This document shows positions 1 to 5,493 of a DNA stretch of 6,199 nt, in pieces. The stretch spans positions 1 to 6,199 of the forward strand of contig JAGBYS010000278.1 of the NCBI GenBank assembly GCA_017628675.1. The letters are read 5' to 3'. Every line of letters begins with the position of its first letter. Positions within the stretch are counted from its first letter, which is position 1. The notes under the pieces were generated by a model. That model saw nothing but the letters and a program-made list of their open reading frames with translations. It ran no database searches and was not told the origin of the DNA. This DNA comes from Tidjanibacter sp. GTDB taxonomy: Bacteria > Bacteroidota > Bacteroidia > Bacteroidales > Rikenellaceae. The translations under genes and the position numbers were made by a program.

Positions 1-123
1 TAACCCGTGAACTTTTTGTGGCGCTTTGGGGAAGGCAAAAAGCAATAAACCCTGCGCGTAGCGCACCTTGGACCCCGCAATTGCATCGGCGGCGGATAAG
101 CGACTGCCTTGAGCGGTCGTGAC

Positions 124-212
124 GAGCGCAGAGGAGAAAATCGTTAATAAACGAAGACGGCAAATGCTTTGCCCGCCAGGGGCGTTCGTTTTAGATTTTC
201 ACCTCTGCGCTC
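124..212. repeat. Long imperfect inverted repeat
   Basis: The outer arms GAGCGCAGAGG (124-134) and CCTCTGCGCTC (202-212) are perfect 11-bp complements. After one mismatch (135/201) a second block, GAAAATC (136-142) with GATTTTC (194-200), continues the stem. After an asymmetric internal loop a third block pairs 149-155 with 185-191. The apex holds a small hairpin, GGCAAA (159-164) with TTTGCC (168-173). As RNA this would be a long stem of about 25 pairs. No U-tract follows, so it does not look like a simple terminator. It could be a palindromic intergenic repeat, a non-autonomous element or a structured RNA. Confidence 0.75.
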
Positions 213-230
213 CCGCCATAGATGCCTTGC

Positions 231-266
231 GGTGGCTTTTGCGCCACTTTTGCCACCAAAAGTGGC
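231..266. repeat. Nested inverted repeats with alternative pairings
   Basis: Four segments can pair: GTGGC at 232-236, GCCAC at 243-247, GCCAC at 252-256 and GTGGC at 262-266. The best single hairpin is GCCACTTTT (243-251) with AAAAGTGGC (258-266), a perfect 9-bp stem with a 6-nt loop. The alternative is two small hairpins, 232-236/243-247 and 252-256/262-266. No run of T follows on the plus strand and no gene lies directly downstream. The element probably belongs to the same repeat-like region as the palindrome at 124-212. Confidence 0.6.
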
Positions 267-314
267 ATAAACAAGCACACCTAATTATAAGTCTTATGGG
301 TCCTATCTCTTAAC

Positions 315-334
315 CAATTTTGCATTTTGAATTT
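315..334. repeat. 20-bp AT-rich repeat, copy 1
   Basis: The 20-mer CAATTTTGCATTTTGAATTT here is identical to positions 6091-6110. It is made of two related units, TTTTGCA and TTTTGAA. It sits just beyond the terminator of the lipoprotein operon, with no gene start nearby, so this copy has no obvious promoter role. Confidence 0.8.
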
Positions 335-338
335 CGAC

Positions 339-380
339 AAAAAAACTCACGGATATTATTTTTAATACCCGTGAGTTTTT
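339..380 (-). terminator. Intrinsic terminator of the lipoprotein operon
   Basis: A perfect 12-bp stem pairs 341-352 (AAAAACTCACGG) with 369-380 (CCGTGAGTTTTT). After one mismatch an inner TATT/AATA stem pairs 354-357 with 364-367 and leaves a 6-nt loop. Read on the minus strand, the hairpin ends in a run of seven T (complement of 339-345), 30 bp beyond the stop codon at 411. The A/T symmetry means it could also act on the plus strand. Confidence 0.9.
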
Positions 381-410
381 ATGTGTGGCCTTTGGTTGCT
401 GCTGGCCGAG

Positions 411-887
411 CTATTTCGCCAGGAGGACTTGCTCGTAGCTGAAGGGGGTGCCGTCCGAGAGCACAATATCCACCTTGGCGTAAATCTCCCCGGCCTGATT
501 TTTATCGAGGAGAATGGTGCCCGACTGCAGTTGGCGGTAGGGGGCGTAGTAGCGCGCAGGGTCCTCATAGACAAAGATATAGTCGTCGTTGTGGTACTTG
601 GTCGTGACATCTATCTCCTTGCCTACATAGGCTGTGTGGATACCGACGATGGTATAGGTCGTGGCCGAAAGAATATCCTCCAGTGGGGAGAGTTTAAGCA
701 TAAAATGGCTATCCTCCACGGTAGTGTAGCTCACCACGGGAATCTCCTCGTCGCCCAGATGGAAGTATCCGTATGTGCCGAGTGGTTTGGGTGTGGGGGT
801 TGGCTCATCGGGGGTGGTACAAGAGGTGCCGAGGAGTGCCAAGGCCACAACGGCCAATAGTTTTATTATATAGGTAGAAATTTTCAT
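411..887 (-). CDS. Small lipoprotein with one repeat-family domain
   Basis: A 158-residue exported lipoprotein of unknown function, third gene of the operon. The start chosen is ATG at 887, because it gives a clean lipoprotein signal (MKISTYIIKL, a hydrophobic core, then LLGTSC with Cys23 as the lipidated residue). The frame upstream of it only adds 26 residues that overlap the preceding gene. After Cys23 comes a short linker rich in Thr, Pro and acidic residues (24-37), then one predicted all-beta domain (about 38-158) ending in an SGTILLDK-type strand at 122-129 and a final strand pair. The same pattern recurs in both upstream genes. I see no catalytic motif. The acidic residues just after the Cys are compatible with surface display in Bacteroidota, but that is inference. 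The start lies 13 bp after the previous stop, and there is no Shine-Dalgarno sequence. Confidence 0.85.
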   Translation of the reverse strand: MKISTYIIKLLAVVALALLGTSCTTPDEPTPTPKPLGTYGYFHLGDEEIPVVSYTTVEDSHFMLKLSPLEDILSATTYTIVGIHTAYVGKEIDVTTKYHNDDYIFVYEDPARYYAPYRQLQSGTILLDKNQAGEIYAKVDIVLSDGTPFSYEQVLLAK

Positions 888-900
888 CGCCGAGTTTGTA

Positions 901-2454
901 TTATTGGTAAATGGTGACCGATCCCGAGTATGCCACATCGCAACCTGCATAGTTGGTGAAGGCAACCTCGAGTGTGAGTAGATCTTGATCCAGACCGAGG
1001 GTCAGGGTGCCGCTGTTGCCATTGGCCTTCGAGAAGGTTTCGCCCTTGTAGCTGACGCTAAGCAGGGGGCTCTGCGAGAAGCCGTGGGCGTTGCCGTCGA
1101 AGAAGTTTGCGGGAGCGGTTATCACAACGCTCTCCCCGTTGTCCACACGGAGCGAGAGGGTCCAGGGCTCCTCTTTGGCATCGAGGGTGGCTGCTGTGAG
1201 GTGGTTTTTAGCGCCATTGAAGATGATGTAGTTGCTCTCCACCACGGGCGCATCGTAGCAGGATATGCACTTGCCCTCGAAGGAGATTTTGTACTCCACG
1301 CCACCGTAGAGCATATTCAGGAGGGTGGAGTAGTCGCCCTCGCCATTGCGCTTAACAAAGAGGGTGCCGGTGGCTCCTCCCAGGTCGTCGCCCGTGATGC
1401 TCCACGACCTGCTGCTGTCCAGATTATCCATCAGGCCGACTATGAATTTGCCGTTGCGGGTAGCCTCACTTGTAATGTCAATAGTCTGATTTTTAATGAG
1501 GTCATCGCTCACCATCAGATACATATACCAGGTTGTGATCTCCAACTCCTCGGCGTAGTCGATACCTGCGGGGGTGAAGTAGAGGTAGGTCATCCCCTCT
1601 TCGTTCATATAGAAGGCGGTGCGCAGAGGCTTTTTCTCCTCTCCACGCGAGATGGTGTTCTCGTTGATGGTTATCTTCTCTTCGGCCAGGGTGGTGATGT
1701 TTATGGCCAGCTGGGAGCCGTTGGCGAGAGTGAGGGATGCCTGGAAGGTCGCCCTCTTGTCGGCAATGGCGAATGTTGCCTTGCCGGAGGTAATCTCCTC
1801 GGTCATCTCGGGGGCCACACACTCGAGCAGTGCGCCGGCAAGGGTGGAGATGAGTGTGTAGGGTGTGCTCTCGCTCATAAGGTCAAACTCCACGCCGTTC
1901 AGCAGGGGGCTCACGGCAGCATAGAGGTAGTTTTCGCTATCGAGAATCTTCTCGGCACCCTGCAGTGCCAACCTGGGGCTGGCAACCACTGCGGGATTCT
2001 CACCCACCATCATAAAGGCTGTGCTACCAAACTTATACTCCTTGCCGTCAATCACATAGGTGTTCTCCTTGGCGGCCGCAGGGGGAGGTGCTACGGAGGG
2101 CTTGCCACTCTGGGTCACTGTGAGGTACTCGGTGGTGCTCTCAGCACGGAAGGCTATGCGCCCCACACGCTCCTGCTCGGAGTTGTTCTCGCCCGATAGG
2201 AGTACTCGGAAAGTTATCTGCTGGTTGGCAAGATGGGAGTCTATCGATGTTGTTATCCACTCCTGGCCCTCCACAATCTCCAACTGCCAGTCGTGGGTGG
2301 AGTGAACGGTGACGGACTGCCAGCCTCCTTCCCAATCGAAGGTGAGTGAGGAGGGGGTGATGGTTATTGTGGGCTGTGCCTCGGGCTCGGTGCAGGCATT
2401 GAGCATTGCGCCACAGAGCAGCAGCAAAGAGATGATTCCGAAAAACTTTTTCAT
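901..2454 (-). CDS. BACON-domain lipoprotein, three tandem beta-domains
   Basis: A 517-residue exported lipoprotein, middle gene of the operon. The ATG at 2454 starts a signal peptide (MKKFFGIISL onward) with lipobox LNAC and Cys21. The frame stays open 41 codons further upstream, but that stretch is Pro/Arg-rich and overlaps the preceding gene, so it is rejected. Residues about 29-116 form a BACON domain: ITPSSLTFDW, the central DW (55-56), EWI (65-67), GRIAF (98-102) and the closing YLTVTQSG (110-117). BACON domains are Ig-like modules common in Bacteroidota surface proteins and proposed to bind glycan or mucin. A Pro/Ala linker (118-129) follows, then three divergent repeats at about 131-255, 265-396 and 407-516. 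Each begins with an N-x-[YI]-type strand and ends with a [SG]G-x-[AL]-T strand followed by a further beta hairpin. I see no enzyme motif. A binding or scaffold role at the outer membrane is inferred. Confidence 0.88.
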   Translation of the reverse strand: MKKFFGIISLLLLCGAMLNACTEPEAQPTITITPSSLTFDWEGGWQSVTVHSTHDWQLEIVEGQEWITTSIDSHLANQQITFRVLLSGENNSEQERVGRIAFRAESTTEYLTVTQSGKPSVAPPPAAAKENTYVIDGKEYKFGSTAFMMVGENPAVVASPRLALQGAEKILDSENYLYAAVSPLLNGVEFDLMSESTPYTLISTLAGALLECVAPEMTEEITSGKATFAIADKRATFQASLTLANGSQLAINITTLAEEKITINENTISRGEEKKPLRTAFYMNEEGMTYLYFTPAGIDYAEELEITTWYMYLMVSDDLIKNQTIDITSEATRNGKFIVGLMDNLDSSRSWSITGDDLGGATGTLFVKRNGEGDYSTLLNMLYGGVEYKISFEGKCISCYDAPVVESNYIIFNGAKNHLTAATLDAKEEPWTLSLRVDNGESVVITAPANFFDGNAHGFSQSPLLSVSYKGETFSKANGNSGTLTLGLDQDLLTLEVAFTNYAGCDVAYSGSVTIYQ

Positions 2455-2464
2455 AGTGATTTCT

Positions 2465-3616
2465 CTATAGTGTTGTGAATCTGTCAAAGGTGGCCTCGGC
2501 CTCGATCTGGTATGGCGAGGGGGTGCTGTCCTGCAGGGTGCAGGAGATGGTGTGGGAGCCGTTGGCGCCACGCACAACCGTCACCTCGCCGCTCTTGATG
2601 CGGGCATACTCGCTCCACTCTCCCTCGGCGTACTCCACATACCACGCACCTGCCCAGTAGGGATTGACGAAACGGTTGGGCAGACCCGGCACGGAGTGAT
2701 AGGGGGTGAGTGCAACACGGTCTATGGAGGTGTCGGCATTGCGGGTGAGCATAGGATATGTGCCCTCGGGTAGCCCCTGGGTGGCATCCCAGCTCCAAGG
2801 GACGAGCAACTCCAGGCGCAGCAGGCTGCCTGTGCCTGAGGGCTCTTCGGCCTTGACCGTCACGCCCTCGTCGGTGAGGAATACCAGCAGCGAACGACAG
2901 CTCTCATCCCTGAGGACAAAGTAGTCGCCACGGTCCAGAATCCACAGGTGGCTCAGCCCACTAAGGGTCAAATCGCCCTTGAGGGTGCTGTTGGACACCT
3001 CGCTCTCGACATACTCCGTAGGCTCCAGCGTGCCGCTCCAGGAGAACTTGTGCTTCAGACACTTGGGACCCACGAGGGTGCCCTCCACCACAAAGTGGTT
3101 GCCACTGCCGCTAATCTGCACTGCGCCATCGTCCACAATGTCGATATCCATCTCGGTCGAGCCCTCCGCTATCTTGGCCCAGTAGGTTGCCTCTGGCAGG
3201 CTGAGTCGTTCGTTGGGCAGGTCCACATAGTGGATGTAGCCATTTATGAAACTGCCCGGTGAGAAGTCGGCCGAAGTTTTTTGTGCGGTGTAGATACCCC
3301 TCAGGAGCGAGATTTCGGCCTCCTGCTGGGTGTTGTGGGGGGAGTTGAGCAGAATCTGAGCCACGACGCCCGGGCCCACAAGGGCGCCCTTCTCGTTATA
3401 CTCCACAGTAGAGTAGAGCCTTAGCATCCATCCGTCAACCTTGCTGTCGCCCGCATAGTCACCCATATATGCAACCTCGGCGTGGGTGAAGACAACCTCC
3501 TCGGGCTGTTTCTCCACAAAGCCTTCGGGCTCCTCTGTAATGGGGGTGTTGCAAGAGAGGAGCAGCAGCGAGAGGGCCGCAAGGGTGGAGAGTATGATGT
3601 TTTTTTGTCTGTTCAT
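2465..3616 (-). CDS. Lipoprotein with an internal duplication
   Basis: A 383-residue exported lipoprotein of unknown function, first gene of the operon. The ATG at 3616 starts a signal peptide (MNRQKNIILS, then a Leu-rich core) with lipobox LLSC and Cys22. A promoter-like box lies 22 bp upstream. The mature protein starts with an acidic linker (NTPITEEPEG, 23-32) and then carries two related beta-rich halves, about 45-197 and 220-377. Matching landmarks are RGIYT (106-110) with EGTYP (284-288), the Trp/Tyr segment with a following acidic stretch near 145-162 and 321-339, and SGSGNHFVVEGTL (169-181) with SGEVTVVRGANGSHTISCTL (342-361). I see no known catalytic motif and cannot name a family. 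The stop lies 10 bp before the next start, so the genes are almost certainly cotranscribed. Confidence 0.87.
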   Translation of the reverse strand: MNRQKNIILSTLAALSLLLLSCNTPITEEPEGFVEKQPEEVVFTHAEVAYMGDYAGDSKVDGWMLRLYSTVEYNEKGALVGPGVVAQILLNSPHNTQQEAEISLLRGIYTAQKTSADFSPGSFINGYIHYVDLPNERLSLPEATYWAKIAEGSTEMDIDIVDDGAVQISGSGNHFVVEGTLVGPKCLKHKFSWSGTLEPTEYVESEVSNSTLKGDLTLSGLSHLWILDRGDYFVLRDESCRSLLVFLTDEGVTVKAEEPSGTGSLLRLELLVPWSWDATQGLPEGTYPMLTRNADTSIDRVALTPYHSVPGLPNRFVNPYWAGAWYVEYAEGEWSEYARIKSGEVTVVRGANGSHTISCTLQDSTPSPYQIEAEATFDRFTTL

Positions 3617-3638
3617 ATTGGCAATTTTTTTACATTCA

Positions 3639-3646
3639 CAAAGATA
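3639..3646 (-). promoter_or_regulatory. -7 box of the lipoprotein operon promoter
   Basis: On the minus strand the sequence reads TATCTTTG, an exact match to the Bacteroidota -7 consensus TAnnTTTG, 22 bp upstream of the first lipoprotein start. The -33 element is weak: no TTG lies at 18-21 bp, and the nearest (complement of 3662-3664) is 15 bp away. The expected leader is A-rich and about 20 nt long. Confidence 0.65.
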
Positions 3647-3740
3647 TATTTTTTACCGATACAAGCCGTAGCGTGGGCGAATAATTTTGGTCTACGGTGT
3701 GATGTTTTTGTGGTTGTATGGGTAAAAGTTAACAATGGTG

Positions 3741-3771
3741 TTGTACGAGCGATGGAAAATCACTACCTTTG
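3741..3771 (+). promoter_or_regulatory. Promoter of the GNAT gene
   Basis: A TTG at 3741-3743 is followed after 20 bp by TACCTTTG at 3764-3771, which matches the Bacteroidota TTG / TAnnTTTG promoter pattern. Transcription would begin a few bases after 3771. This rules out the TTG codon at 3769 and the ATG at 3772 as practical start codons and supports ATG 3829, with a leader of about 50 nt. Confidence 0.75.
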
Positions 3772-3828
3772 ATGATAGTAGTGGGCAGAAGTGTCCGCAG
3801 ACTACCAAATTTTTATACGACTGAGTGT

Positions 3829-4341
3829 ATGGTGGAGTATGAGTTTAGGCTTGCCCTGGTGCAGGATGTGGAGCGCATCGTGGAGATCATCCGCGAGGCC
3901 CAACGGCGACTTGCGGCCTCGGGCATAGACCAGTGGCAGAATGGCTACCCCAACCGCCAGAGGGTGGAAGAGGATATAGCCCGTGGCTACGGCAGGGTGC
4001 TCACCCTCGATGGGGAGGTTGTGGCCTATGGCGCTCTGGTCTGGGATGGCGAGAGGGCCTACGACAATCTTCAAGGTGGCAGGTGGATTACCCCCGTGAA
4101 TAGTCATTACCTGACTATCCACCGCCTGTGTGTGGCCGAGAGGGTTGTGGGCAAGGGCTATGGTCGCCGCTTTATGCAGGAGGCCGCGAGAGAGGCCACC
4201 GAGAGGGGCGTGAAAAGTGTGAGGGTGGACACCCATCCCCACAATCTCACCATGCAAGGCCTCATTGGGAGCCTCGGCTATCTCTACTGCGGCACGGTAG
4301 TGTACGAAAGCCTTCGCTTGGCATACGAAAAAGCCCTCTGA
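3829..4341 (+). CDS. GNAT-family N-acetyltransferase
   Basis: A 170-residue cytoplasmic acyltransferase expected to move an acetyl group from acetyl-CoA to an amine; the acceptor cannot be told from sequence. The frame extends to 3769, but the promoter box overlaps those codons, and the family-like opening VEYEFRLALVQD follows the ATG at 3829. Residues 33-41 read IDQWQNGYP, familiar from Bacteroidota members of the family. Motif A is RLCVAERVVGKGYGRRFM (99-116), with the acetyl-CoA loop R105-V-V-G108-K-G110-Y-G112. Motif B is DTHPHNLTMQGLIGSLGY (134-151), with N139 and the LGY near the C-terminus. The length is normal. The gene is monocistronic with its own promoter, and its stop codon lies within the terminator stem. 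Confidence 0.93.
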   Translation: MVEYEFRLALVQDVERIVEIIREAQRRLAASGIDQWQNGYPNRQRVEEDIARGYGRVLTLDGEVVAYGALVWDGERAYDNLQGGRWITPVNSHYLTIHRLCVAERVVGKGYGRRFMQEAAREATERGVKSVRVDTHPHNLTMQGLIGSLGYLYCGTVVYESLRLAYEKAL

Positions 4342-4368
4342 CCATAGCAGAGGGCTTTTTTTGTATGC
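4321..4368. terminator. Bidirectional terminator between convergent genes
   Basis: A perfect 13-bp stem pairs 4328-4340 (AAAAAGCCCTCTG) with 4348-4360 (CAGAGGGCTTTTT) across a 7-nt loop. Seven T follow on the plus strand (4356-4362), and five T on the minus strand (complement of 4328-4332). An outer GCATAC/GTATGC pair (4321-4326 with 4363-4368) extends the palindrome to 48 bp. It serves the GNAT gene, whose TGA (4339-4341) lies in the stem, and meaB, which ends 16 bp away at 4384. Confidence 0.93.
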
Positions 4369-4383
4369 TTTTGCGAGTGGGCT

Positions 4384-5493
4384 CTATAGATTTTTGTAGA
4401 GGTCCAGGAGCTCTTTGGCAGCGATGAAGGAGCTGATGCGGTCCGAGAGCACAGCCTCCTCGTAGTCGGCCAGACGCTCGGCAATGGCGGGGTTGCCATA
4501 GAAGCCACCCTTGAGGGCCTCGTTGATGCTCTCATACATCCAATACTTACCCTGGCGGTTGCGGTTGGCCTGGAAAAATCCGTTCTCCTTGGTGTGCTTG
4601 ATGAAGTCCTCCACCGTGTTCCACACATCGCCAATGCCCTTGCCCGTAAGGCTCGAGCAGGTGAGCACCTGGGGTGTCCACTGGCTCTCGGTGGGAGGGA
4701 AGAGTTTGAGGGCGTTGAAAATCTGTGCGCGGGCCAGCTCGGCACGGTGGCGGTTGTCGCCGTCGGCCTTGGTGATGGCAACCACATCGGCCATCTCCAT
4801 AATGCCCCTCTTAATGCCCTGAAGCTCGTCGCCCGCACCCGAAATCTGGAGGAGCATAAAGATGTCGACCATCGAGTGTACGGCCGTTTCGCTCTGGCCA
4901 ACACCCACAGTCTCAATGAAAACCACATCGAAGCCTGCAGCCTCGCAGAGCACAATAGACTCGCGGGTCTTGCGTGCCACACCGCCGAGCGAACCTGCAC
5001 TCGGTGAGGGACGAATGAAGACCTTGGGGTTGTTGCAGATGGTCTCCATACGGGTCTTGTCGCCCAGAATAGAGCCACCCGTGCGCTCCGAGGAGGGGTC
5101 AATGGCCAGCACCGCAAGTTTGTGGCCCAGGTCGGTGACCATACCGCCCACGGCCTCAATGAAGGTCGACTTGCCGGCACCGGGCACGCCCGTGATACCG
5201 ATGCGCATCGACCCTCCCGAGTAGGGAAGACACCTTTCGATGATCTCCTGCGCCTGTGCGTAGTGGTCGCGGTTGTTGCTCTCGATGAGCGTGATTGCCT
5301 GGGAGAGGATGGTGATGTTGCCCTCCAGGATACCCTTCACATACTCATCCGTAGAGAGTGTGCGACGCTTCACGCGCTTGAAATAGGGGTTTACTATGGG
5401 CTGGCTCTCCACACCGTCGGTCACATTCAGAGCGCTCGAGCCGTGCTCTTCGCGGTGGTGGTACTCGAAGTGGTCAATATTGTTGGAACTCAT
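4384..5493 (-). CDS. meaB: Methylmalonyl-CoA mutase-associated GTPase MeaB
   Basis: A 369-residue cytoplasmic P-loop GTPase of the MeaB/ArgK (G3E/SIMIBI) family. It loads and protects the adenosylcobalamin cofactor of methylmalonyl-CoA mutase, which interconverts succinyl-CoA and methylmalonyl-CoA on the propionate route. Visible motifs are Walker A GVPGAGKST (102-110), the switch I region DPSSERTGGSILGDKTRM (132-149), RPSPSAGSLGGVARKTRE (161-178), switch II ETVGVGQSE (194-202), base-recognition TKAD (241-244, Thr where Asn is more usual) and SSLTGKG (280-286). The N-terminal 45 residues are a His/acidic extension leading into NPYFKRVKRRTLS, typical of this phylum. The C-terminal helices (about 315-369) match the dimerisation arm. 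ATG 5493 is preferred over the in-frame 5535 because it makes an ATGA overlap with the upstream stop, implying translational coupling. Mutase genes are not in the window. Confidence 0.95.
   Translation of the reverse strand: MSSNNIDHFEYHHREEHGSSALNVTDGVESQPIVNPYFKRVKRRTLSTDEYVKGILEGNITILSQAITLIESNNRDHYAQAQEIIERCLPYSGGSMRIGITGVPGAGKSTFIEAVGGMVTDLGHKLAVLAIDPSSERTGGSILGDKTRMETICNNPKVFIRPSPSAGSLGGVARKTRESIVLCEAAGFDVVFIETVGVGQSETAVHSMVDIFMLLQISGAGDELQGIKRGIMEMADVVAITKADGDNRHRAELARAQIFNALKLFPPTESQWTPQVLTCSSLTGKGIGDVWNTVEDFIKHTKENGFFQANRNRQGKYWMYESINEALKGGFYGNPAIAERLADYEEAVLSDRISSFIAAKELLDLYKNL

Larger units (their letters stand above)
1..340. other. Gene-free region with inverted repeats
   Basis: I see no convincing gene here. 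A 64-codon plus-strand frame (119-313) is rich in Arg, Cys, His and Trp, has no recognisable domain, and runs straight through two large palindromes, so it is probably spurious. The minus strand is also open without a start codon from 198 off the left edge, and a plus-strand frame is open from 3 to 119. Open frames on both strands over palindromic DNA fit a multicopy intergenic element better than genes. Small inverted repeats include TGCGC/GCGCA at 53-57/61-65 and CTTTTTG/CAAAAAG at 12-18/36-42. The larger ones are listed separately. Confidence 0.6.

Noticed and set aside
119..313. 64-codon plus-strand frame in the left intergenic region
   Set aside because: Odd composition (many Arg, Cys, His, Trp), no domain, and it crosses two palindromes; better explained as a by-product of the repeat structure.
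985..2199. 404-codon plus-strand frame opposite the BACON lipoprotein
   Set aside because: Antisense shadow: Gly/Ala/Val/His-rich, no signal or domain, while the minus strand has a signal peptide, lipobox and BACON domain.
2455..2577. N-terminal extension of the BACON lipoprotein upstream of ATG 2454
   Set aside because: Pro/Arg-rich out-of-frame reading of the preceding gene; it would bury the lipoprotein signal peptide.
3769..3828. 20-codon longer GNAT start (TTG 3769 or ATG 3772)
   Set aside because: These codons lie in or directly beside the -7 promoter box, upstream of or at the expected transcription start.
3802..4257. 151-codon minus-strand frame opposite the GNAT gene
   Set aside because: Antisense shadow; the plus strand has a promoter, GNAT motifs and a terminator.
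4284..5180. 298-codon minus-strand frame inside meaB
   Set aside because: Out-of-frame shadow rich in Arg, Ser, Pro and Trp; the meaB frame carries all the GTPase motifs.
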